From Phallusia fumigata (Eukaryota; Chordata; Ascidiacea; Phlebobranchia; Ascidiidae), in assembly GCA_008931825.1 (NCBI GenBank), contig QXVZ01023090.1:18753-82752 (forward strand): a stretch of DNA of 64,000 nucleotides, given 5' to 3'. Each line of letters opens with the position of its first letter. The stretch's first letter is position 1. The notes under the pieces are model-generated. The model was not told where the DNA came from. It saw only the letters and a list, made by a program, of their open reading frames with translations, and ran no database searches. Positions 12,201 through 25,000 of the stretch are shown here, piece after piece. Made by a program: the position numbers and the translations under genes.

Positions 12201-15200
12201 TTAGTGGAAGTCCCAACTTAATTAGGTCAAATGCCAATGACTTTGTTGGCATCCGTAACCCTAATCGCATTTCGATGTGCTCCGTCGTAACAGGAGAGCT
12301 TGTTTCTTTTATTGCTCCTAACCTTCTCTTGCAGCTCATCGACGAGGCGTTGATGTGAAGCTGCCAGCTGTTTTTGTTCGTTTAGTTTTTGCAGCTGTTC
12401 CTGCCTTTCTTCGACAAGTTCCAGAGATAAGGATTTAAGACGCGATAATTCTTCCTGAAATTGTGACAGTTTGTGAAAACAAAACAAAAATAACGAATTT
12501 CGTTCTTTAAAATAAACAGAAAATAAGCAAATGTTAATTTTGGCCAAATCCCAATTTGTGCACAATTAGCCTTTCATTTGGCAAATGGGGCCACGTAATT
12601 TGTTGCGCATTCCCCGTTTAATGCCTACTTTTGTTTTAATGACTTTTTGGGAGCAAAAAGGCCGTAAACATTAGTTCGAAACATTAAACTTTGAAAAACA
12701 TACGTCCACGTGCAGCCAAAACTGACCCTTATGCCGAAATTTTGACAAAATAAAACTTTTTGTCACTGTACCTTATTCTCTTTTATTTTTCGGACCAGTT
12801 CTTTCTCCTTTCGATCATGAACTCCTTTCTCCTGATCGAGGATCTGTTTCAGCCGCTCTCTGTCGTGTTCTGCATGGAAAGACAATCCTGTACAAACTCT
12901 CACCAAAATATAGTACACTTCTGCACACTAATGGCAATGTTTTGGTTTAAATGAATCATAGGCAAAAATATACAGAAGAATTTGACCTTATTGTAGACAT
13001 CGATGTTACTGTGACGCGTCACCCAGGTTGGGGAGTTGCATTACAGTTTTTTAACGTAGTTTTAAAACATCCAAAGAACACATATTCTGATAAGTTTGTG
13101 TGTGTGAAAATATAGTGCTGTGTTGGATTAAGATGTTCCACCCTCTCTCCCAACCCCAATAAAGTTTTTTGGGGAACAAAAACGCTCAGTAATAAATGGA
13201 CAGACTCGTTAGAAAATTCGCCTTGAACTTTTATGAAACAGTACCCATCGACCTCTTTGGTACAGCACAAATTTTAGCAAACAAGCGAACACCAAGAAGC
13301 CTTTACAACATATACTTCGACACACTTTCCTTAATGCAGCACATACATGTACGGCTGTATGCATTACAAGGCCCTCTGAAGTCGGATTGCTCTATGACAA
13401 CTCCCCAAAGACAAGAAAAGTAACAGCTGATAAGGATGACTTCAATAGCAAGAAGCGACAGGCAGACGCCCCCCTTATCAGGTGTATGGCTTGTCATTCT
13501 GTCTGTACTGTGTTCTGAAATATCTAAGTGCCCTTTTTCACGTTGGGAACAAGATAACTCGGGTATGACTCATAATGCTATTGATTTTGTGAGATCTAAG
13601 TACTAAGGCCTGAATGACATTTATTCATTGTTGTTTTTCTACACCATTTGGCATGAAAGAAAAAGAAGGAAATAAAAAGTGCATGTAAATATTGTTTTGT
13701 TACAAGTCAGTAGAACTCGTTTACAAAAAGATTATTCACTTGGTTGTACCAATTGCAAGCAAACTTTTAAATCGCTGTAGTCTGGCAATCAAGTTGATCG
13801 TGCGGACAAAGTGATCTAGGTAAATGTTACCTAGAAGGTTGACAAAGTCGTCTGATTTCATCATGTACTCTTGGTGTTTTCGTTTTTCCTCTTCCATATC
13901 AATCGAAAGTCGCTGATACTTGTCTTGTGAGGCGAGTAGAAGCTGTTTTAAGCGCTTGTATGACTCCTTTTGGTGCTGTAAAAGTAACAACAAAGAAATT
14001 TACATTTTTTGTTTTATTCGACGGAAACTATTGTTGATTTAACGGACAGCCTGCTTGCGTTTTTATTTTTAGCTGGGAAGTTTTAATCGATTTCTTCGCT
14101 TCATTTAAGTCGTTGACCTTTATCTGGTGCAACGCAATAAATTCTGCAAACTTAAGCAATGTCGCTTAAGATTCTTGTTTAGGAAATGAGAGCTTGGATT
14201 CAACCTTTGCACTAGTTAACCATTATCCCTTGAGCCGATACATTAGTTTATTATGCGCCTTTACCTATTGGTGAATACGCCTCATTGGCCCTGGCCCGCG
14301 CACCGTTCAAGATGGCGATAAGTAGAGACGAAATGCTGTACCTGGATGATTTTCTTGAGTTGGTCCTTGGTTTGTTCGCACACTTCATCCTGTGCTGTCA
14401 AGTCCAGCGTGGCGGCGTCTCGTTGTAGCGCCTTCATAGGTTGGCTGGCTAAACCGTATCTAAACACATTTTTGTTAGTGCCGTCCTCTACCACTGGTGA
14501 TATCACTCCACGTTTGTAGCTTATGACATGACCTGCTTTACAAAAGGTTCATCTTGTGGTTAGTGTTGTGTATTCTTAGTTTTACTGAGGTATGTTGTGG
14601 TGAACCATTTGTGTTTAAAGTTCGTGCTGTTTGTTTTTATTTGCAGTTTAGTTTCCAAACGTGTCATCCATTGGATTTTTAATCCAATAAGTCGTTTGGT
14701 CTGGACACCAAAGCAGTTACCTTGTTTCAGGATTCTGAGCGCACTCAGTTTTCAGTATAGCAATCACTTCGTCCCTGGCTTGCAATTCGCCTTCAAACAC
14801 ACTGAGCAGCTTCAGCAGTTCGTCCCTACTCAGGTTAATATTCGGTTCCGTGCTGTTCTGTAGCGAATCCCTTCTATCATCGGCATCACCGTTCCCATCT
14901 CTGTCAGCCTCGTTGCTGACATCGATGTGTTTTTGGTCCAGGTTGTCTTTCTCGTTCTCGCCTTAAGCAAAGTGGGCATTCATAAATGATGGATAGTTTG
15001 CAGTCAATTGTTGACGCATTTTTCTCGAAGATATAAACTATGAACATTTATAGAAAAAGCATATTGCCAAACATATACTGTAGAAACGGAATTATTAAAA
15101 CTGCCACTAATCAACCACACTTCAGCAAAACCAATTAGCTCTGTTTATTTGTTTACTCTGTTCACAAAAGAGTGTTATAAGCGGCGGTTAAAGCGAGTTT

Positions 15201-15427
15201 CATGCGATCAACCGCGACGACCGCAAGGTAAATAAAAATTACTCATAACAAGTACATTTTTTTCGCTATTAATTCATTTGATCCTTACGGTTGTATAACA
15301 TCGTTATTCAATCCAGGCATATTTTTTAAAGGTAACAGTTACAGACCATTTGTATTTTTTTACCTTTTTCCTCTCGTTTCTTCTTGTGCTTCTTGACTGT
15401 CCCCGTGTCGATTTCGCGATTGGGAAC
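6299..15427 (-). CDS. FILIP1L: FILIP1/FILIP1L-like coiled-coil protein (5' end missing)
   Basis: Eighteen phase-consistent exons: 15427-15364, 14961-14721, 14459-14342, 13975-13831, 12869-12772, 12454-12323, 11970-11812, 11301-11110, 10863-10648, 10101-9910, 9523-9365, 8994-8842, 8649-8551, 8130-8017, 7921-7688, 7458-7197, 6997-6852, 6436-6299 (TAA). They encode about 953 residues; human FILIP1 and FILIP1L have about 1,100-1,200. The N-terminal cortactin-binding-type region shows [22 protein letters not shown]...ALQRDA and [18 protein letters not shown] long heptad-rich coiled coil follows, including [14 protein letters not shown]. The tail is Ser/Pro-rich with KVTSRVTV and SPTRIP, which match the vertebrate FILIP1 C terminus. 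By homology it is a cytoskeletal regulator acting on filamin and actin. Missing: the first coding exon; the most 5' exon found starts in phase 0. FILIP1 and FILIP1L are not separable here, and LUZP1 or CTTNBP2 fit less well. It lies directly upstream of CMSS1 on the opposite strand. Confidence 0.9.
6475..6617. mobile_element. degraded hAT-type MITE
   Basis: Starts CAGTGGTTCTTATTTT and ends GGTTAGGGACCACTG, an imperfect inverted repeat of the same family as the other MITEs here. I find no matching 8-bp flanks, so it is old or truncated. It sits in the last intron of the FILIP1-like gene. Confidence 0.45.
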
Positions 15428-18400
15428 CTGAAGCAGAAAAACAAAACAACGATGCGATAAGCGTAATTTGATCATATGCTTCAGCATAAGAGAATGTTAT
15501 TGTCTCAACGATGCGTTTGTATTGCTTTAAGGCCGTGCAGTTTTTAATATTTTCGGTTTTGTGGCCTTATTTTTTACCGGTCAAAAGTTTTTGTACTATG
15601 CCTTGTGACGATAAATATAGTTACTGACACAGCCGCTGTTGTATTTTGCACCACATTTTAGTTGTTGGTTGTACAACAGTTGGGGGTGATCCTGAAACGT
15701 ACCGCAAATTAACGTTTTTTAAAGTTTGGACCTTAGTCGGGCACTAGTTATGGTGTATCTTTCGACCATCAAGCCCATTTTTTATGCTAGGTTGTTCCAA
15801 CTAAAACCGTTGCGTCTTTCTCCGACAAAACAAAGGACATAGGCACCAATTGCCAGCATGAGTCATTTGAATTTGAAAACTGTATACTGGAGCACATTAT
15901 AACTTCTACAAGCCACTTTTCCCACAAACTCTCTGCCTCGCCTAATATTGAATACCTGACTTTGTAGACCTTGAAGGGAATTTCCCACCGTATTTTCCCT
16001 CTGCCCTTCCTCGTGTGAATAGGGACACCCACACATTTAAAGTTAGCACGTATGCTTGAAAAGTTGTGAAACAGGCGTTTTACTGGTACACATACGCGTC
16101 CTTGAAACGCTAAACCAATGTTAACGACGGTTATTGTCCGTTAAAACGAATAGCAAATTTCCCAGTTGTAACCTTCTCAAAGAAAGGTTACATTGACCAA
16201 TCGCCATTTGTTATGACCCTGTTTGCAAGGAACCCCAACTGAAAGGGATGTTGGGTTCGATTAGGATGATAACTATGTACTTGCTCACACTCACATCAAC
16301 TACGATTAATTATACACTGCCGTACAAAGCAATGTCTGCTAACTGTGTGGATTGAATCTACCTTGCCTTGATAGGGATTTTTGTTTACATAAATATGCGT
16401 GCAAAGTGCAGTCGGTGTGCCAAAACACTAACTCCTGACAAGCAATATAGGCACTGTGCAAACAATTTGCGTTGCGTGTTGTCCACACATACACGGGATT
16501 GCCTAAACTAACAAACGGACGAGCATGTCCCTAATGCCTGACCCGTATGACCCTTCATGTCTCGAGAGATTTTGTCCACGGATAGAATACATTCCAACAT
16601 CAAAGACGGGCCTTTAGCAGCCACCCACCATAAAACTGAAGTCAATGTCGTCAAAGCAACTGTCAGTCATATCCATCCTGCCCAGTTAGTTCCGTAGGCC
16701 AACCGTCGGGGCCAATTCAGTACAAACGTGTAAGACCACTGACAGCTCCGCCCTAAACTTTAAGCTAAAGTTAAGCGGATGCTGGAACGTGTAAAGGTAG
16801 CCACATGTGATATCGACGTATTTGCATATTTTCCGTTTTCTTGTATGTACCTTGGTGTGTGCGTACGAGACCAGTACGCCTGCCTAAATTTGAGGCAAAA
16901 TATGTTTACACACAAGAATTGTACACATGTATCGATTGCGACTATTTTTGTTGTTGTTGTCAAACTAATACTGGATGTGAGTTGCAGACAGTGCACACTG
17001 TTTCGACCTAAAGGTCTCATCAGTAGGCTAGTGTAGCCAGACGATCAGACCGTGCAGGTTCAAACAATGTGCTCTGTCTGCAGCTCACGAATCATTCTAA
17101 TGGCTCTTTGCTGCTATAATACTGGATGTTATATTGAACTTCTAGTAATCTGCATTAGCAGGATAGTTTCCAACTCCAATTGCAGCCTTTTATCACACAA
17201 CAAGGATACCACCATGCTTCCTTTTTAGTTGCTGCTAAAACTGCCACACGAAAACCTGCTTGTATTGGATTCTGCGTACAAGAGTTAAGCCTGTCGCTCG
17301 TACAAGCCTCGCTTAATCCTTTTGCTATCAAAACATACCGCAATGAAATCCGGTTACTTTGCGACGAGTGAGGCCTCCATGCACCTCTTTGCGTGCTAAA
17401 ACGGGTTTGTAAACCAGCTTAATGCGAATAACCGTAGCGATGTATTGTACAAATTTTCTGATATTCGAAAAAGTCTGCTTCAAATTTAAATATCAATTAG
17501 GTTTACGTTAAAAGGCTGTAGCACATCTAAAATGAATCAGCAAGTATTATTGCAAAATCTCGTCTAAAAACTTGCTCGAAGCGTGTACGTCGCTCATGTA
17601 ACTACTGCTCATATCATCTATCCTTCTTATCTCTAAATCCGAGAACCCTCATTGATTACGAAATACTCCATGTTCGCTGCTGTATCGACGATGACACAAC
17701 TCTTCATTACCGTACGTCCGGGCATCCTACGCACTGATAAGGCACCACAGATGCCATGTACCGTAACTTCTTATCAGCGCTGTCTGGTGCAACAGCCGGT
17801 GCCTACAGAGCTTCAGCACAGCTCATATGTATTTAGTCGTCTCTTCGTACAGCGGCACAGTTGTTCTTCCCAGACTCTGGTGCATTGCAAACCGAATTGC
17901 TTTGGCGTGAGCCGACGCTCCCGGCTCTATAGAGACTATGACGTCATGTAATAATCTCTGTGTATATATTACGGAGCATCCTGGCACTTGCAACATTACG
18001 ATATCATCAATTACAGAAAGAGACACCCGCACCCGCACATGTCTATGTAACTATGATTATTTGGTTGTGTGTATAAATCCCCAGGAGCTACATATCGTAT
18101 AAATAAGCTATTCTCGTATTGATCAGTCTATTCGTTGAAATACTGTTTGAAATTAGCTTTCGGGAAGTTAGTGGTGTAGTTTTGTATAGTCTGTTGAATA
18201 CCACTGGTTTGGAGCAATGTCACTGCATTGTGGTAGAAATACACCTGACCAAAACGGAATTAGAAGCAGCAGCCACATCAAGTGTACAGACTGCGTGCAG
18301 CCAATCGTTGCAAAGTCTCAATAACGATGTAAACACCAAAAACTAGCGCTTAAACTACATATGATTTGTTTTTCTTTTTACTATGAAGCCAAAGCCAATA

Positions 18401-21400
18401 CAAGGTTTTACGTCACAGGTTGACGTTTCAAAGTACCTAAAGTGATGATTGTTCTCGTGCGTCGTCGCGCAATGCGATGTCAAGAAAAATAATTTGTTTC
18501 GCCTTAACCTACCGTTTTGCATAGTTCAATACATATTCATTGAAGCAGTTTCAATGTGATCTAGTTGTGCATCAGTTTCAATGTGATTTAGTTTTTCAGT
18601 AAAAACCAAATCTTGTGACTAAATAATAGACAAAATACTATCGCAAAACTATCATCTATAGGACAAAGAAGAACCATATTGTTCGTTATTGTTTTCAGCC
18701 TATCATTTGCATATCATTTTATAAATCTTTTTCTAATGCCATACTGGTGGTGGTTCAAGCATAACTGGCTATTCATGTCAGTACTTGCCTAAAAGCGTCA
18801 ACGTAAATTGGCGTATTAAAGCATGCATGTCAGAGTGTGGCAACATACCATAGCATGTGTATTGGACTTGAACTCAGGCATGGGCTGGCCGACGCTGTCT
18901 GAACCATCGATCCCGACGGGCCATAAATTATTAATTTGCCGTGTTTTGAATTCTCCACTTTACCGTGAAACCAAACGATGTTTGCATAATGACGCAGAAT
19001 GCTTTGATATGCATATTGGCCGCCTGTTTTTGTTAAAGCGTCTACTAAATTTTTAGGGGTGCTTTTTTGATTGCATCATCTGTAACATTACTTTGGAGTG
19101 TTGTTTGGCAACCGTACGACTTCTTTAAGGTCTACTCTTATGTATGTAGTTTATACTAGTATCATGAGATTGGTAAACGTTGTTTTCCCATTGTTAACCT
19201 CCGAATGTTCCAGAACAGAAAATAACAGGTTATCGTAAATATCTGACAAATAACAGATGTGGAGTGTAAGAAGCTCTTTGTAATAAAATAACCAACCACT
19301 TTATTATTTTCATGCCAAAATTCCAATTTTAAAACAGTGGCGAAAGTATATCCTTGTAGTTGAACTTATACCAACCACTTACCACCATAAGGTTTTTTCC
19401 GCTGAGCATTTCATCGATGTTTCAGTCTTCGACCAAATCCAATAAACTCCAAATTCAAATTAAATACATCCACAATGAAATATCTTTAACATCCGCTTTT
19501 ACAGTACACAGCTGCCAGAGAGGCTTTAAACAACCTACAGTGAAGCACCAAGCAATCTTAATAGCCCTGTTCAGTCGCAAGTCTGCAAAACCAATGTCAA
19601 CGTTAAAAGGTAGACGACGCATGCTTATCTGGCTGTCGCCCTAATTAGCATCAGCCCTACGTGCGTTAAAGCTACGTCACCTTTTTTCTATTCATTCGTT
19701 GTGGCAAGTCTCTCATGTGGTTGAATTCTAGACGTGGATTAAAATTAATTCCACATAAAGTTTTTGTTTTAAGGCAGTTCACAAACTGTACGTTTTTGGT
19801 TGCACTGTGACTCGGTAAATTAAATACGGTTATTTTGAAAAACTCGAATTTTTTTGTTCAAAAAAAGAACATCTATGGTATGATATTCGTTCTTTACCAA
19901 AATTTCCACATATCACTGATATTACAACCTTTCCTACAATCGACTTCGTAATTACAAAACCAAAACAAGGAAGAAATGCACTTTTGTGATCAAATAACGA
20001 CACGAGATTGTATGTGGCATTTAAGGTTTCCAAGCGAACTTCGCACATCTATGAGTCGCATTTCTCTAAACCACTGCTGTGCTATTCAACGCTTAAATCG
20101 TTTGAAAGCCAGGCCCTTTACGGTCCAAGTTTACAAACAAGCTTTTGTACGCCATGTTGTTTTCTATCTTTTCAAATTGTATGATATTGTGTATGGAATG
20201 CTAATATGGTGAAAGCCACCCTTTTAGTTTATTACCTGCACCGGTACAAGATCGCTATATAGACTGCATCAAACCAACCAAGACCTCCCACTATTCAAAA
20301 CCGCTCTACCTTCATCTTTACTGTACACTCATTTCTCAGTCTCACAGCCACTGTTCTTGCTCCATTCCAACCAGGCCTGGTCTTATGTCTCTCGATGGCG
20401 TAGAATAATTTATTGCGGGTCGTGTTCTACTTCGGAGGTGCTATTTCGCGCGTGGCCCATCTGAAACATTCATTAGTCTTGCCGTGTGCGAGTGTCGGAG
20501 ACAGGCAGAAATCGTTGCGCGCTAGATTTGAGGGCACCCTGCGGACTCATTATCGTCGTAGTGAAATTGATTCGTCTGTCGATATCCGAAAGTTCCAAAG
20601 CAGTTTTGTTTTAATGTATTATGACCGGTGTTATTGGGACCCTCGTAAAACAAATTCCCCCTATAATAAACTTAAATTTGACCAGTTTAGGCTGAGAAGT
20701 TATGTGCATATTGTATTCAAGTTTTTTTTTTGTTCGAATACGGTTCGTTCCTCCACAAAGTCGTTTAAATTTCTTTTAATTTGCACAAAGGTAGATGGGT
20801 ATCTAAGTTGTACACTGTACCTTTTTTACCCCAGTTGGCCCATTAGTTAACCCACGCGCCCTAGTTGAAAATGCTTTCATGCACTAGCTGTCGAATGAGT
20901 TTCTATGAAACAAATCCATAAACTCAATATTGGCGTTTAGCCACAAATACTCGTCAACGCACCTTTAACAACATCTGACAACTGTAGCTCCCTCCTTCGT
21001 AGGTTGCGTGAACAATCAAGCTAGGCTTAAACCCTAAACGTTTTTCCCGGACGTGTCAATGATACATCACAGCTCTTGTTTAAAGCCTTATAGTTTGATC
21101 CTGATACCCTCCACCACTAGAGGATGTGTCAAAACAGATTATGAGATTACCCTCGTAGAATGTAAAGTGATCAATGGCATTGCTTGTTGCTGCTCAATTG
21201 AAACGAGTTTTTACACTTACAATAAATTAGGCTTTTACTTACTAGTTAAGCAATTCATAAGAAAACCTTTTTGTTATCATTTAACTTCAGTTAAAGATAC
21301 TCGCCGCGTTCGTGTGTAAAAGCAACGGTACTTACACATATACGAAATAATGCACCACTGTAAACGCAAAATAACTCGTTTCAAGCTTTGGAATTGCAAA

Positions 21401-22044
21401 CTAACGTTGTTGCCAAACTGCATGACTACCTGGAACACTTTCAACCCATCTGGCTGTGATTTTTCGGGCATCGTTTATTGATTGGTGTCACCAACAATTA
21501 AATCAGAAGGCGACACATTAGTAGGTGCGCCAGGTATCTCTAGAGAATCCCAAACTCTCATTCCGAATATCGAACCGCTCGGCAACCATCTAAATGACAA
21601 ACGCACAGCAACCAGTAAAAACAACTTCATGTGAATTTGACGCCGCATTGCACTTGACTTATTACCCCTGACGTTTCCCTGAATATAAGCTCCGCTGCTG
21701 CTTAATTATTTATGACTCTTTTTTCATGTGAACGCATTGCCTTGGCCTTGAACCGGGTTTGTTTTTATTTTAGCGAATAAACTGATGGGGAAGTTTCGCT
21801 GAGTCATGTTTTAATTTCATTTCAACCTTAAAAGATTATTTTTTTGGTTGGCGTATTTTTCAATTTGTAATGTTTTGGCTACCCTGAAAATACCTATATT
21901 AACATTTATTTTTTGCTTAACATTGAAGATATCGTTTTGTTAGTTATCTTCAAATCTTCCGACTTTTAAATGTAGAATTTACCGACAAAAGTGTAAATTA
22001 GGGACAAATGGTCATAAAACTGCATGTTTTTATTTGTTTTACAG
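15428..22044. other. long stretch without a recognisable exon between FILIP1-like gene and CMSS1
   Basis: Should contain the first exon(s) of the FILIP1-like gene (minus) and possibly of CMSS1 (plus), but I could not identify either. The longest open frame, 145 codons at 20413-20850, resembles no family I know. CMSS1 proteins start with an acidic DEWW-type motif; I found no matching TGGTGG context in frame. Confidence 0.4.
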
Positions 22045-25000
22045 CCGAAACTCCGGTAGCTGTGGTCGAAAAGCGAAAACTAGCGCCGGAAATAACAGAA
22101 TCCGATGTTGTTGCAGTGAAAAAGAAACGCCGTCGACGGAAGGTACATGCAGTGGGCGTAACGTTTACACCATTACAGTTTTCAAATTAGGCGAGCGTGC
22201 TTCATACCAAACGATTGCCATTACGAACCTGGTAAAAAAACCACAGTCAGACACACAAGCACACACAGCAGCTATTTAAAAAAAGATGATCGAGCTATGT
22301 CAAGCAAAGTAAAGCAGGGTTCAGAAATCAATTAAAACAGATAGAATGGAATCGACTTTCCAAACCAGGCTTCAATCAAGTGTGTTGCTTGATTTTGCCG
22401 TTTTGTAAAACTTTCGCCACTATCAAAGCAAAAGTTGCTCTAAAAAGACTGTTGTTACAACCCACAATGTCCGAGTAGTTAGTATATGCCCATTGTTGTT
22501 GTCGAGTGGCCAATGTGACCACTCACAACTGCACCTGAAGTCTGCTGGGACACGATTAGAACGCTGCCACAGTGTCTACAAACCCAGGGTACAACAAAAC
22601 TAGAACTAATAGACTTTTTGGAACTAACTGCTGTCCTAACACGGAAGTTTATGCTCCCTAACGCCCATAACTCTTTGATACATATGAACAATCATCGACA
22701 TTTGAACTAACTTGGCAACAACACGTTTTGTCACACGCTTACATTTCGTTATCCCAACGTATCTTACAGTCGCTTTGCAACCTATCGAGATGCTTGGAGT
22801 AAATATTAAAGCGTATGTCTAGCATGTTTTCTCTACGAACACCTATATAGAAGTTTTCTCGAAACCAACTACCGAAACAATACTTAAATTTTACCCACAT
22901 ATGTTTATGCTTATGAACGTAACTAAATCTTTGCCTTTTTTCTTAACTTGACGTTGCCTGCACTAAGCTTGCTCGAAAACCCACTTCAAGCATGCACAGT
23001 CATGCACGTAACAAGCAAATCAGCAGTTGTCATACTCATCATTGCTGCCAGGTCGCACAGCAGCGAACGTCCTTTCCACCAGTCAGGGCACGTTTCACAA
23101 AGCCTGACTCGCTTCAGCCTTTGTTTACCATTAGAAATATAGAGTGTTCGGCGTTCAGCGCGAGCGCTTGCAGTCAGCAGCGCCGTTTTTGAGGCTTTTA
23201 ATAGGAAACTGCACATTTCCTGGCCTACTGTCTTCCTGGCTTCGCGCAACAGCACAATAGCGAACGCAATAGTGTGAAGCTGTAACTGGTAGACTGGATT
23301 TGATGTATTGGCATTGCACACACTATGACAAGCATTTCATGTCGCGCATGCACGGGTACAACCACATTCAAAATACTTTAGTACCTTGCGTTCGGAAACG
23401 AATTTGCAAGCCAATGCTGTTGGACATTTCAAAAAGGTCATGACGTCACTGATATGTGACGTCATTACGCCGATAAATGTTATCACGTGATTATGTCCTA
23501 GTTTTAAAGGTGGAAGAAATTTGTTACATGATTTGAATTTTCTAAAGTCTGTGAACTATTCTGGGCAAAAACATTTTGTATTTTATTTCAACCTAATCTA
23601 ATGCTTTCGGTAGCAATTAAATCAAGCCCTGTTTTTGTGCAGCGCATCACAGACGAATCGATTCCTGAGAGAGGTTGCGATGCGACCGATCTTATTTCAG
23701 CGTTGCAGCGTCAATTCACAAAACTTTCATCCGTCGAAGAAGAAGATTTAAGATTATACGGTGAATAATAATATGCTTGATGTGTGTTCGTCCACTAGAA
23801 ATATAAGCATTTTCACATGAAGTTTACCCTATATTCGATAGCTTTTCCGGTACCGATGATTTGAGATTAATTGCCTAGTAACTGAAACTATTGCTTCTGG
23901 TAGGCACTGAAAAGTAAAACTGATGTTCATAAGTATACAGTGGTTTTGATGTTTTCGAATTTTTCTTGTCTGTTTTGAAACATTAACAAATTTATGCAAC
24001 AATATATAACTTGCATGTGGCTAAATTTAAATTGAAGTTCATTTTTTCGTGCAGATGAGCATTTTTGCGCGTGCAACGCAGACAGAGATCCGTCAATCTC
24101 ATCGTATTTACAAAAAGGTACGCTTGTGCGTTTGTGATATAATTGTAATTGCCAAAGGTAATGTGTTAAAAACCACCAACCTGCAGTGAGATTTGAACTG
24201 CCGACCACCGCATATTCTTGTTGCCTCATAGAACCTAAATTCAAAATGAGTTGTGCCCATGTTACGCAGTGGTTTAAAACGCGGTGTCTTATCCCACAGT
24301 GCTCCCCAAGTGGCGGAAAATGTCCGCCGACTACCACCACAAGATGTCGCCACTTGTCATAATAGTTTGTGGCAACGCCCTTCGCGCTTGTAATCTTAAC
24401 ACGAAAGCACAAGACTTCAAGGGGAAGGATTGCAAGTAAGTGTTGATTCGTCTTAGCTTTTGCAATTTGGAGATAATTGTACTTTTCTTGTTTGAATCGT
24501 ACGAGAACATAGCGAACCAGCGCGACTTCCCAAAACCAAATGTTCCATTGATTTTTTATTAGAAACTGGTCAGATTTTGCTTTAAGCTGAGTTTACTTCA
24601 TCCATATTAATTCACATCAATACTATCTATCGCTTTTTGTACACGCTCTGCTGACCAGACAAGTTTATGTAGATTTGTAATCCGCAGCCCTTAAAAAGTA
24701 TCTGAAAAAGAATAGAAACTTTTTGCTCAAACCTTTAAGATTACTAATATCTCACCAGGCCTTTTCAATGTCGTTGTGATTCTGCTATTTTAGTTTTCTT
24801 TTTTTGATTATCACTTACTAGCAGTATTGTTGGTGACGGCATAGTTCAAGTAAAAAGTGATCAATAATATAACGCAAACTTTGATTGCCTCCTCATTGTC
24901 GAATTTCACAAACTTGCAATGTTTTCCCTTTTTGTCAATTTACAAAATATTTTAGGTCTTTGAAGCTTTTTTCGAAACACATGAAGATTGAAGATCAGAT

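Noticed and set aside
15787-16032. minus-strand frame considered as first exon of the FILIP1-like gene
   Set aside because: A possible donor exists, but it leaves phase 2 whereas the next exon (15427) needs phase 0.
16990-17060. self-complementary TCGACCTAAAGGTC block
   Set aside because: A short palindrome resembling common repeat tails; no second end or copy in the window to support an element.
20413-20850. 145-codon plus-strand open frame
   Set aside because: No good start or splice context, Lys/Phe/Tyr-rich low-GC content, and no family resemblance; likely a chance frame in non-coding DNA.
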